NCBI RefSeq assembly: GCF_900186955.1
Contig: NZ_LT906438.1
Location: 2,356,001-2,420,000 of the forward strand
Direction of reading: 5' to 3'
Length of the DNA stretch: 64,000 bases
Source: Bacillus pumilus
Lineage (GTDB): Bacteria > Bacillota > Bacilli > Bacillales > Bacillaceae
Shown here: one piece after another, positions 36,247 through 43,739 of the stretch
How positions within the stretch are numbered: position 1 is the first letter of the stretch
How the letters are laid out: each line of letters begins with the position of its first letter
The notes under the pieces: generated by a model
Told to the model about the DNA's origin: nothing
Seen by the model: the letters and a program-made list of their open reading frames with translations, nothing else
Databases searched by the model: none
Position numbers and translations under genes: made by a program

Positions 36247-37489
36247 TATTCGGATCACCTCCTTTATGGCCTGCTTTAGCCATCTGATATTGATCTAACA
36301 TATCTAAGAAAGTGTAATTAAGTGAGACTAGGTGTCTATCCCCATCAGGAATGGCATTTTTTGATTCAAGAGCACGAATTTCATTTATATTCATAGCCCC
36401 GATTCGTTCCATGATTTCATAGAATTCTGCTCTTGATTTTGAATCACCGCGTAATTCACTATTAACATTAAATTGAACATATAGCCCTTGCTTGATTTCA
36501 GCATCAGTAAACAGCTTTGTATTGATTTCTTGTTCAAAGGAAACGATCCACGGCTGTAAAGTGTTCTTCACATATTCTATAGATTGATGCTCGATATTAC
36601 TGAATGTAGCACGATCCAATTCGTTTATCTTATGAAGAGGAACTTTGAATATGGAAGCAATTTGAGCCTTATTGAATTTCATAGACTCTACAAATTCGGC
36701 ATCTTTTAGAGGCATTGATATAGATTGATAATCGAGACCAGCATCGACAATCGCAATGCTTTCTCCCGCATTTACTCTCATCCATTCTTTTCTTGCAACC
36801 TCTTTTGCCTCTGGTTGTAACAGGGTTGGGATTTTCAAAATACCTCTTGGTGTTGCATCATTTTTGTACAATTTCGCGTTAAACTTTGTTGCGGCAGATT
36901 GAGCACCAATATGTTCCCTTGCAACCTGAATTGGACTGAGACCAACCATTCCGTCTTCGGTCATTCCTTTAAAGTGCAGAACTTCTTCCGCATGTAATTC
37001 AGCTCGTTTGTTATTAATTATTGTTTCGTACCACAAATCCCCTGTGTTTGGATCAAGATAAGGGTGTGTATTAGCTGGATTAAGAGGGATTAGTGTTGTG
37101 ATATCACCTCTTTTATCTGAAAGAATCAAAGAATATGCATTTCCCCACATACAAACATGCGTCATCATTAATTTTTTCCAAGTAAAAGCTGTCATATATT
37201 GATTGGGCTTTAAATAGAGCAATTTAAAAACAGGATGGTCACGTTCTCCAGAAATATTTTCTCCCAGCTTCCTAAACATATGGACAGATAATTTTGCTAT
37301 ATCATCTGACAAAACATTGATACAAGAAAAAACGTCAGGATGTTTTAATGAAGTCGATTCACTCACTTTCTCTCCACTTGCTGTTTTACCACCACCGAAA
37401 ATATCAAACACCCATTGCGGGATCTGTGACATCCCCCAACCACTGTCTGAATCTGCTGATCTTTTAGAGAACATACCTTCTAATAACAA
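36209..37489 (-). CDS. Phage portal protein (HK97 type)
   Basis: A 426-residue portal with recognisable segments PDVFSCINVLSDDIAKLSVH, KLMMTHVCMWGNAYSLILSD, VLHFKGMTEDGMVGLSPIQV and FSNIEHQSIEYVKNTLQPWI. It forms the dodecameric DNA channel at one vertex. Translation starts at a TTG with AGGAGG 7 nt upstream, inside the end of the small upstream membrane-protein gene. Confidence 0.93.
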   Translation of the reverse strand: MLLEGMFSKRSADSDSGWGMSQIPQWVFDIFGGGKTASGEKVSESTSLKHPDVFSCINVLSDDIAKLSVHMFRKLGENISGERDHPVFKLLYLKPNQYMTAFTWKKLMMTHVCMWGNAYSLILSDKRGDITTLIPLNPANTHPYLDPNTGDLWYETIINNKRAELHAEEVLHFKGMTEDGMVGLSPIQVAREHIGAQSAATKFNAKLYKNDATPRGILKIPTLLQPEAKEVARKEWMRVNAGESIAIVDAGLDYQSISMPLKDAEFVESMKFNKAQIASIFKVPLHKINELDRATFSNIEHQSIEYVKNTLQPWIVSFEQEINTKLFTDAEIKQGLYVQFNVNSELRGDSKSRAEFYEIMERIGAMNINEIRALESKNAIPDGDRHLVSLNYTFLDMLDQYQMAKAGHKGGDPNNAEGNQTANDGN

Positions 37490-37493
37490 TTAA

Positions 37494-37673
37494 TCACCTC
37501 CTTCGGCTCATTAAAATTGCTGTAAATATAAAAAAACCACCTGTCACTAAAAGACCGATGATTTCATGTATTTTATAAGCTGCTATTGTAATAAAGATTG
37601 CCCCAGCAAAAAATACTAGGTCATTTAAGATTGAGAATAGAAAAATCATTATTTTTTTTATGGTATTTTTCAT
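37494..37673 (-). CDS. DUF1056-like small membrane protein
   Basis: A 59-residue protein with two membrane helices (MIFLFSILNDLVFFAGAIFI, IIGLLVTGGFFIFTAILM) between terminase and portal, the usual place of DUF1056 proteins in Firmicute siphophages. Its ATG overlaps the terminase stop (TAATG), indicating coupled translation. Function unknown. Confidence 0.75.
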   Translation of the reverse strand: MKNTIKKIMIFLFSILNDLVFFAGAIFITIAAYKIHEIIGLLVTGGFFIFTAILMSRRR

Positions 37674-39382
37674 TAGAATGAAAAGCCCCCTGACAAAATA
37701 TACTCATTCAAATCTAAATGATCATCATTTTGACTAGCTCTCACATGAGCGTTTATAAGTGCAGCTGCTGGATCAATACGTTGTGACGATTTTGATTTAT
37801 CAAGCATGATATTCTCCTGCGCGTCAATCTTCGTGACGGCATTCCCCATCGCCCACGTTAATAGATCATTGTTGTCATGGATTAATTTTCGCGATTTAGC
37901 TTTCTCACGTAAATCTTTGGTCGGCTCAGATAAGGTTTGCACCCCTTGCCTAATCTCGATCATGACATATCCATCAGCTTCCATTTGTTGCGCAAATTGC
38001 GTTGCGTTATATGGATCATATCCAATCTCTTTGATTTTCCACCCTTTTTCTATTTCCATTCTTTTGATGTACGCACGAATATAGTCATAGTCAACGACAG
38101 CACCATCAGTAAGAGTTAGCCAACCTTTTTTGACCCACAAATCATACGGTACCTTGTCAGTTTTCATCCTTTCATGAAACGTATCTTCTGGCATAAAGCC
38201 ATGCGCTGTAACATAATACATCCCATTTTCGAGTGGAAATTCAAAACTGGCGGCTGTTAAATCAATACGTTTTGATAGGTCAATCCCTGCATAACATTCC
38301 TTACCTTTTAAATCTGGTAGACCCTCACTCAACCCGCAATCAGACCATGCTTGCATATCCATATATCCGTTTGATCGCATGTTCACCCAAATATCCATAT
38401 TTTTGGTGAGGAAATCACGCATTTTTTCCGGTACATTCAAAGCCATTTCCAAACGCCGTCTTAAATAATTTATGCCAAACTCGTGTTTTGCAAGTATCGG
38501 ATTCGCTTTTTCCCATTTACTCTCGTCTTTAATATCATCATCTGCATCTAACTCATTAATCATTGCAAAGTAATGGTCATTTTTCTCTACCATATTTGGA
38601 TCTAAAAGACGAGAAGCAAAATTGTACTCGACACGGTAAGCAGGATTATTCAATTCAGGTCCAGCAGTTGTGATAATTACCATTAAAGGTTGTGATCTTG
38701 CTCCCATACCCGATTCAATAACATCATATATTTCTGATGTTGGGTGAGCATGATATTCATCAATAATTCCACATTGGGGATTAAATCCATCTCCTGTTTT
38801 CCCGGCATCTTTTGCAAGTGGTGTGATAATTGATTTTGTTTTAATATGTTCAATTGTCCCATATGCTACCTTATATTTTTTTGATGGTTTATTGAGAAGA
38901 TCGCTACCCTCAATTTGAGCATTTATTTCTTTCCAGCAAATCTTGGCCTGCTCTTTTTTGGTGGCACCTATATACACTTCCGACATACTTTCTCCAAGCG
39001 CCATTGCTTCATAAGATCCAACAGTTGCTAAACTTTGAGTCTTTGCATTTTTACGGCCAACTTGCCAATATACAGTTGTAAAACGACGAGTGTCAGTATC
39101 TTTGTGGACCCATCCATAGACATTGCCAAAAATAAAAATCTGAATAGGATCAGGATCAATATTCTCGCCTGCTAATGGCCCTTTGGTATGTTTAAATTGA
39201 GTCATCCAAAAAAGAAATCTGCGTGCTTTTTCTTCATCGAATACATACGGAAACTCTTCTGTTCCTTCTCGTTCAACATCATTCAAAAAACGTTGACAAG
39301 CCCAAATGTGTTTTTGGCAAGCTACAATTTCCCCTTGTAGAACATCATTTGAGTAATCAATCATAAACTGCTTAATTGTCAC
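37673..39382 (-). CDS. Terminase large subunit
   Basis: A 569-residue packaging motor of the YmfN/P27-associated type. The ATPase part has the adenine/Walker region TVYWQVGRKNAKTQSLATVG (about residues 104-123) and Walker B-like GIIDEYHAH (about 216). The nuclease part has ECYAGIDLSKRIDLTAASFE and EIGYDPYNATQFAQQ with acidic metal ligands. It translocates DNA into the prohead and cuts concatemers. The GTG start overlaps the small-subunit stop. Confidence 0.93.
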   Translation of the reverse strand: MTIKQFMIDYSNDVLQGEIVACQKHIWACQRFLNDVEREGTEEFPYVFDEEKARRFLFWMTQFKHTKGPLAGENIDPDPIQIFIFGNVYGWVHKDTDTRRFTTVYWQVGRKNAKTQSLATVGSYEAMALGESMSEVYIGATKKEQAKICWKEINAQIEGSDLLNKPSKKYKVAYGTIEHIKTKSIITPLAKDAGKTGDGFNPQCGIIDEYHAHPTSEIYDVIESGMGARSQPLMVIITTAGPELNNPAYRVEYNFASRLLDPNMVEKNDHYFAMINELDADDDIKDESKWEKANPILAKHEFGINYLRRRLEMALNVPEKMRDFLTKNMDIWVNMRSNGYMDMQAWSDCGLSEGLPDLKGKECYAGIDLSKRIDLTAASFEFPLENGMYYVTAHGFMPEDTFHERMKTDKVPYDLWVKKGWLTLTDGAVVDYDYIRAYIKRMEIEKGWKIKEIGYDPYNATQFAQQMEADGYVMIEIRQGVQTLSEPTKDLREKAKSRKLIHDNNDLLTWAMGNAVTKIDAQENIMLDKSKSSQRIDPAAALINAHVRASQNDDHLDLNEYILSGGFSF

Positions 39383-39894
39383 ACGTTATCAAACTCCTTC
39401 TCAGCAGCCGTCTTTTCCCGAATCTCCTGCGTTTTGGTGATCGCTAGTTTTGCGCGGGCTGATGGAGTAAGACCAAAATCATTTGCAGCTGACTTCATTT
39501 GATCAAAGAAGTTCTTTTGTCTTTTCAATAATGGGTGTTCTTCTCCAATCAATTCAATTGGATTTCCGTCCTCATCAAATCCATCTTTATGAACCATGAG
39601 TCCATCTTCCTCTATCACCTTGGTAATAGAAATATATTGAGAATAGGCATTACAATAGGCGGCCAACATGCTGATGTCTGCCTCCGTTATAATGTCCACT
39701 TCCTTTAATAGCTCGGCAATCCGTTTAAATTCCTTTTTTGCAACCTTATCTAACCAGGATGGAGGTTTGATATTGTTTGATCGCATTTTCATTTTCTGTT
39801 CTTGCTCAGCACGCATTTCCAATTCGTTAGTATTTTTCTTGTTTGGGTTACCTTGTATCAATTGAAGCGTTGCGGATTTTGCAGGTCTCGGCAT
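39379..39894 (-). CDS. Terminase small subunit (P27 family)
   Basis: A 171-residue DNA-recognition subunit. It begins MPRPAKSATLQLIQGNPNKK, followed by PPSWLDKVAKKEFKRIAELL, TEADISMLAAYCNAYSQYIS and FGLTPSARAKLAI, all typical of P27-type terminases. The ATG at 39894 has GAGGTG 6 nt upstream. It directs the large subunit to the cos site, which should be just upstream. Confidence 0.92.
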   Translation of the reverse strand: MPRPAKSATLQLIQGNPNKKNTNELEMRAEQEQKMKMRSNNIKPPSWLDKVAKKEFKRIAELLKEVDIITEADISMLAAYCNAYSQYISITKVIEEDGLMVHKDGFDEDGNPIELIGEEHPLLKRQKNFFDQMKSAANDFGLTPSARAKLAITKTQEIREKTAAEKEFDNV

Positions 39895-40121
39895 ATTTTT
39901 CACCTCATTCCGTTTCAAATTTTTGAAATTTATGCTTGTTTTTGAGCATAATCATGCTATGATCGAATTAACAACAAAACCAGTCATACCAAGCCCTCTC
40001 GGTATTTTCACCGAGGGGGTTTTTCGTGTTTTTGGAAACTTTGAAAAGCGGTGTTTGTTTGCAGACGACGGCTCACCGATCTTCACAAAGCCGTTTTCTA
40101 GGGATTTAATGCCGGGGGGTA
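39895..40121. other. Candidate cos region between HNH and terminase genes
   Basis: A 227-bp non-coding stretch between the HNH gene and terminase small subunit, where cos sites lie in HNH-carrying siphophages. It contains a G/C-rich CCCCCCGG tract near 40113 and a strong inverted repeat CCCTCTCGGT / ACCGAGGGGG (39994-40020). The repeat has a T-run on the plus strand although no plus-strand gene needs a terminator. The cut position cannot be read from sequence alone. Confidence 0.5.
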
Positions 40122-40487
40122 CTATGACCCTCGCTTGCCATGAACCTTGTTGTGACAGCTATTACACATACTTTCGAGATTATTTAAATCTAATCGACTG
40201 TTCCAATCCTGTTTAAGCTCCACTATGTGATGAACCATGACAGCAGGGACGACACGATCTTGTTTTAAACAGCTTTGACAAAGGTAATTGTCCCGCATTA
40301 GAACAAGTTGTCTTGTCTGTTTCCATTCTCTTGATTTATAAAAACTTGTTGATTGTTTATCTCGAACATGTTTGTTGTAATACTTCGCTTCCTGCTGCTT
40401 ACCATCAGCATGAGTAGGACAATAACCATCCCTTGTTAACTCTCTGCACCCTCGCACCTTACACTCCCTCAATGGTTTAGGTGGCAT
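40122..40487 (-). CDS. HNH endonuclease (packaging-associated)
   Basis: A 121-residue nuclease with an N-terminal zinc motif (CKVRGCRELTRDGYCPTH), the HNH motif (VMVHHIVELKQDWNSRLDL, NNLESMCNSCHNKVHG) and CQSC as extra zinc ligands. Phage HNH proteins next to terminase are needed for cos cleavage in HK97-like phages. The ATG at 40487 has GGTGA 5 nt upstream. Confidence 0.9.
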   Translation of the reverse strand: MPPKPLRECKVRGCRELTRDGYCPTHADGKQQEAKYYNKHVRDKQSTSFYKSREWKQTRQLVLMRDNYLCQSCLKQDRVVPAVMVHHIVELKQDWNSRLDLNNLESMCNSCHNKVHGKRGS

Positions 40488-40833
40488 TTGATTCACCAGC
40501 TTTCCTCTCATCTATCATCGCTAACAAAACAAAGGCATGAAGATGTCCCACTTTCTGTACAGCATAAAACCCCCTATACTGCCTTTGATATGATGCTAGA
40601 TAGGATCGTGCTGCTTCATAGGACATAGTCTGGCTGACATGTAGGATGCTGTCTATAGCTTGCCTATCCCTCACACCATAAGACCCAAGCATCCCTAACC
40701 CCCTGATGATCTCCCCATCCGCCCATATACAGCCCCTTTTATTAAGGGCTTTAAGACCGTTATACAATTGGTCTGTACTTATTGCGTGTCCAATTGCTGA
40801 GTTAATGATTAGTTCCCTTAGTGAGTTGTCCAT
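40477..40833 (-). CDS. Phage hypothetical protein
   Basis: A 118-residue soluble helical protein (LRELIINSAIGHAISTDQLY, EIIRGLGMLGSYGVRDRQAI, YEAARSYLASYQRQYRGFYA) that overlaps the HNH gene by 11 nt. GGGGAGGG precedes its ATG at 40833. The helical layout hints at a DNA-binding or regulatory protein; no family is recognised. Confidence 0.65.
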   Translation of the reverse strand: MDNSLRELIINSAIGHAISTDQLYNGLKALNKRGCIWADGEIIRGLGMLGSYGVRDRQAIDSILHVSQTMSYEAARSYLASYQRQYRGFYAVQKVGHLHAFVLLAMIDERKAGESNAT

Positions 40834-40851
40834 GTTGTGTCCCTCCCCAAA

Positions 40852-40875
40852 ATAAAAAGCACCCCGAAGGATGCC
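40852..40875 (-). terminator. Terminator after the two-helix membrane protein gene
   Basis: Minus-strand GCATCC / GGGTGC stem followed by TTTTTATTTT. Confidence 0.75.
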
Positions 40876-40891
40876 ATTAGTATTCAAACTT

Positions 40892-41515
40892 TTATTTATT
40901 GAATTTTTTAAGTTCAATATACTTGTTTTCAAGTTGCTCAAAAGTTTTATGAAATATAAGACAATACTGTTCAATCTCCTCAAAAGCTTCAACGTAGTTT
41001 ATGTGTTTTTTTACCTTACCCAATGTTGTCACTTTTTTATTTAATGAGGTACGAATTTCTTTTGCCTTTTCAGCAGATTCATAATCGAGAACACTCATGT
41101 AAGCGGCCCTATCTTGAAATATAAGCTCAGTAAATTCTGGAATTAAATAAGATTGATTACTTAAAAATTTTTCACGTTTTTCATTATCTAAATTTCTTGA
41201 AATTTCTAACCCACCATATGCCAAGGTTTGATAATTAAAATATTTCCTTATAAATTCTTGACAAGTCTCCATTTTAATGTGTACCGTTTGCAAAAATAAT
41301 TCCCTATCTCTATGGTTTAATTGCATTCTAATACCATAATAAGTTATTCCCCCACCTATTACCGCACCAGTGAAACCTATTATTCCAGCCCACATTGTTT
41401 CCTTCTCTTCAAAAAACAAATTCAATAATCCTGTGTAAATAATAAGATCACCTAATAGTAAAGAAATAATAATAATAAAGAAAACAGTATTTGAATACAT
41501 ATTCGACTTTTTCAT
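40892..41515 (-). CDS. Cargo membrane protein with two N-terminal helices
   Basis: A 207-residue protein: two membrane helices (VFFIIIISLLLGDLIIYTG, MWAGIIGFTGAVIGGGITYY) and a charged helical cytoplasmic domain (about 65-207). It has its own terminator and lies in a block of independently terminated genes between HNH and ArpU, the typical place for accessory genes such as superinfection or defence functions. No family is recognised. Confidence 0.6.
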   Translation of the reverse strand: MKKSNMYSNTVFFIIIISLLLGDLIIYTGLLNLFFEEKETMWAGIIGFTGAVIGGGITYYGIRMQLNHRDRELFLQTVHIKMETCQEFIRKYFNYQTLAYGGLEISRNLDNEKREKFLSNQSYLIPEFTELIFQDRAAYMSVLDYESAEKAKEIRTSLNKKVTTLGKVKKHINYVEAFEEIEQYCLIFHKTFEQLENKYIELKKFNK

Positions 41516-41563
41516 TTCTAAAAACCTCCTGTCTTTATATCGACAGAAATTAGAAAATTCGAA

Positions 41564-41590
41564 TTAAAAAACGTCCCCTTAAAGGAGACG
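41564..41590 (-). terminator. Terminator of the split cargo gene
   Basis: Minus-strand stem CGTCtCCT / AGGgGACG followed by TTTTTT. Confidence 0.75.
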
Positions 41591-41607
41591 ACGTTCTTAA
41601 TCTTAAT

Positions 41608-41679
41608 TTATCACCTAATACCATCATAACCTCTCTCAGACAAAACGTTTTGCCAAGATCGTGCCAAAATTATGCCATT
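41608..41679 (-). repeat. Cassette tail repeat, copy 1
   Basis: A 72-bp sequence 90% identical (65/72) to 42536-42607, placed directly after the split cargo gene and before a terminator. On the minus strand it reads NGIILARSWQNVLSERGYDG then IR and stop, in frame with the gene that ends just before it at a TAG. Confidence 0.85.
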
Positions 41680-42069
41680 CTAGAGTTCTGAAATTCTGTT
41701 AATGTACTTCGTTAGTACCTTTCCTCCAGACGTCATTACATAAAAATTATCTGCTTCTTTTCTTCTATTCTCAAATTTGTTTACATCTGTAGACATGTCA
41801 ACCGATGTAGTTACAAATAATAATTGAGTTGCTGCAGCTTTATCTAAGGTCATTAGAACACTTAAATCATCTAAGTCATTATGTTTTATCTTAAAAAGAA
41901 TGTCTGTCAAACCTATTTTCTCTTCTGACTTGTCAATAAATACTGATTCTATAATATTAAAATTTACAATATCCACATCATAAAATTCTTTTAAAGCATT
42001 GATCGCAATTAAATCTTCATGTTTAACAACACTTTCCTTATCTACAATATCTTTTAAAATGGTCCCCAT
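41680..42069 (-). CDS. C-terminal part of a frameshifted cargo gene
   Basis: A 129-codon ORF (MGTILKDIVDKESVVKHEDL start) whose ATG overlaps the stop of the preceding ORF (TAATG). The frame is open further upstream and reads NILLSNSSKACVIMGTILKD, which continues the preceding protein naturally if one base is slipped back at a T7 tract (42111-42117). It probably represents the second half of one ~240-residue protein. Soluble; family not recognised. Confidence 0.55.
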   Translation of the reverse strand: MGTILKDIVDKESVVKHEDLIAINALKEFYDVDIVNFNIIESVFIDKSEEKIGLTDILFKIKHNDLDDLSVLMTLDKAAATQLLFVTTSVDMSTDVNKFENRRKEADNFYVMTSGGKVLTKYINRISEL

Positions 42070-42407
42070 TATGACACATGCTTTACTTGAATTAGATAAC
42101 AATATATTTGAAAAAAATTACTTATAAATTCGACTTTCTCATCATCGACAGAAATATATTTTTCTAATTTTTCTAGTTGAGCTTGTGTAGGATCTTCGTT
42201 CATGCTAAATCCATTTAAAAATGCTCTAAATTTTAACATGCTGCCAAACTTATATGATTTATATAAAGTCTTTGCAATTCCAGAAGTCTCTACTATTAAT
42301 TGAACATTGTCATTATCAAAAATATCGCTTTTTAATTGTGAATAACTCCTATTGTGATTTTTTAATTTCTCTAATATTGTTTTTATATTTCCAACAAGAT
42401 CACTCAT
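42069..42407 (-). CDS. N-terminal part of a frameshifted cargo gene
   Basis: A 112-codon ORF (MSDLVGNIKTILEKLKNHNR start, AAGGAGG upstream) that stays protein-like up to SVDDEKVEFISNFF and then turns into an unlikely short tail. At exactly that point a T7 run joins it, with a -1 shift, to the next ORF. It carries the shared upstream flank (42445-42481) that also precedes the MazF-like gene. Confidence 0.6.
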   Translation of the reverse strand: MSDLVGNIKTILEKLKNHNRSYSQLKSDIFDNDNVQLIVETSGIAKTLYKSYKFGSMLKFRAFLNGFSMNEDPTQAQLEKLEKYISVDDEKVEFISNFFQIYCYLIQVKHVS

Positions 42408-42444
42408 TTTATTCCTCCTTAACTATTATTATACACTTTTAGTT

Positions 42445-42481
42445 ATCCACACAATCCACCATTTCACCATATATATTAATG
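42445..42481 (-). repeat. Cassette head repeat, copy 1
   Basis: ATCCACACAATCCACCA plus about 20 similar bases, shared with 43496-43532. Both copies lie 40-105 bp upstream of a cargo gene start, in promoter position. Confidence 0.75.
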
Positions 42482-42499
42482 CTCCATTCACTTGCCAAT

Positions 42500-42530
42500 A
42501 AAAAAGCGGTTCCACAATGGAAGCCGCTCT
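42500..42530 (-). terminator. Terminator of the MazF-like gene
   Basis: Minus-strand stem AGCGGcTTCCA / TGGAACCGCT with one bulge, followed by TTTTTTATT. Confidence 0.75.
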
Positions 42531-42535
42531 TCAAC

Positions 42536-42607
42536 TTATCACCTAATACCATCATAACCGCTCTGAGACAAAATGCTTTGCCAAGATAGTGCCAAAAGTG
42601 TGCCATT
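42536..42607 (-). repeat. Cassette tail repeat, copy 2
   Basis: The second copy of the 72-bp tail, directly after the MazF-like gene. On the minus strand it reads NGTLLALSWQSILSQSGYDG then IR and stop, in a frame different from the gene before it. Confidence 0.85.
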
Positions 42608-42615
42608 TTTATAAC

Positions 42616-43428
42616 TCACGAAGTTTTAAAAAAACCTAAATAAACTTTCAAAGCAATCATTATTTGTTTCATTTTAAATTTGTCTAAATCGGCAACTTTA
42701 TTTACCAACCTCCTTCTGGAGATTGTGCGAATAATTTCACATGCAGCAAAATAGTCCATTTCCGTCTTTAATATCGACTTTTCTATAAGAACATGAGTTG
42801 GCAATGAACTCTCTTTAATTTGATTTGTTAACTTTACTACCCCTACTGAACGAGAATATTTATTTGAGGTATCATTGCTAATTACCAAATAGTACGAGTT
42901 TCCATCGTCACTAACTCTAGAGTCCATTTGGTAAATACCGCCTTGTCTAATTTCAGGCTCAAATACTTTATTTCTAACTTTCTTCTTTGCTTGTTTGATT
43001 GAAGTTGTACCTCCTTTCCTTTCTTCACTCTTATTATTAACATCTTGTTTCTCTTCATCTTTTAATTGCTCATTGTAAATTGCTTTCGAAGCAGGACTTT
43101 CCTCAAAATCCTTATACATTTTAACCATGTCCTCTATTTTGTTATGTGTAGAATTATTTCCTTCCACTATGATATTTTCCATACTTATAAGATTTTTTTC
43201 TAATTTACTAATATTCGCATCTAACTTCTCTTCTCTAAAGTGAGTTTTAAAGCCTTCGAACAAAGACATAATAATTGCTAGAATTGCTAATACAATTGAT
43301 GTTATGCCGCTTCCTATAGAAATAACATCTATAATGGAGTCTTGTTTACCCCATAAATTATAGGTTAATAATAAGACTATTAAACCTATCAAGACACTTA
43401 CTGTCCATTTCCAATCTCTACTTGTCAT
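42616..43428 (-). CDS. Membrane-anchored MazF/PemK-like domain protein
   Basis: A 270-residue protein with two N-terminal membrane helices (about 8-27 and 34-56), a coiled-coil/charged linker (60-155) and a C-terminal MazF/PemK-like domain (about 160-268). Signature segments are RQGGIYQMDS, YYLVISNDTSNKYSRSVGVV, KLTNQIKESSLPTHVLIE and IIRTISRRRLVNKVADLD. MazF toxins cut RNA at specific sites; aligned by eye, the catalytic threonine is kept (T201) but the arginine of GVRPVLVIQND is a serine (S178), so activity is uncertain. No antitoxin gene is adjacent. It has its own terminator and shared cassette flanks. Confidence 0.8.
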   Translation of the reverse strand: MTSRDWKWTVSVLIGLIVLLLTYNLWGKQDSIIDVISIGSGITSIVLAILAIIMSLFEGFKTHFREEKLDANISKLEKNLISMENIIVEGNNSTHNKIEDMVKMYKDFEESPASKAIYNEQLKDEEKQDVNNKSEERKGGTTSIKQAKKKVRNKVFEPEIRQGGIYQMDSRVSDDGNSYYLVISNDTSNKYSRSVGVVKLTNQIKESSLPTHVLIEKSILKTEMDYFAACEIIRTISRRRLVNKVADLDKFKMKQIMIALKVYLGFFKTS

Positions 43429-43495
43429 TGTATCCTCCTAAATTGACTTTATGAATGTAATTTACATTATTAATTTTCTAATTTCAACCATTATA

Positions 43496-43532
43496 ATCCA
43501 CACAATCCACCAATTAACCATATCTATTATTG
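43496..43532 (-). repeat. Cassette head repeat, copy 2
   Basis: The partner of 42445-42481, lying 68-104 bp upstream of the MazF-like gene. The rest of the 43429-43739 gap holds a TATAAT-like element near 43491 and the terminator of the DUF2971 gene; no further gene is seen. Confidence 0.7.
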
Positions 43533-43635
43533 TGTCTAACTCAGGGAAACGCTAAATCTTTTGCCCCTCTTGCTTTTCAGCCATTTTCTTAAAATCAGTT
43601 GGACATTTTCTCATTTTGGCCAGCTGATCTAAAAA

Positions 43636-43673
43636 GCAAAATTAAGACTCACCTTTTACTAAATAGGTGAGTC
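43636..43673 (-). terminator. Terminator of the DUF2971 gene
   Basis: Perfect 9-bp stem GACTCACCT / AGGTGAGTC with a 10-nt loop, followed by TTAATTTT. Confidence 0.85.
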
Positions 43674-43739
43674 CATAAATTTATCTTTATTAAAGCATAT
43701 TTGATATTTTATTCCATAGTGAGCAAATATATAATATTT

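Noticed and set aside
39923..40216. Plus-strand 97-codon ORF across the terminase/HNH gap
   Set aside because: No ribosome site, includes the hairpin repeat and part of the HNH gene antisense; sequence not protein-like.
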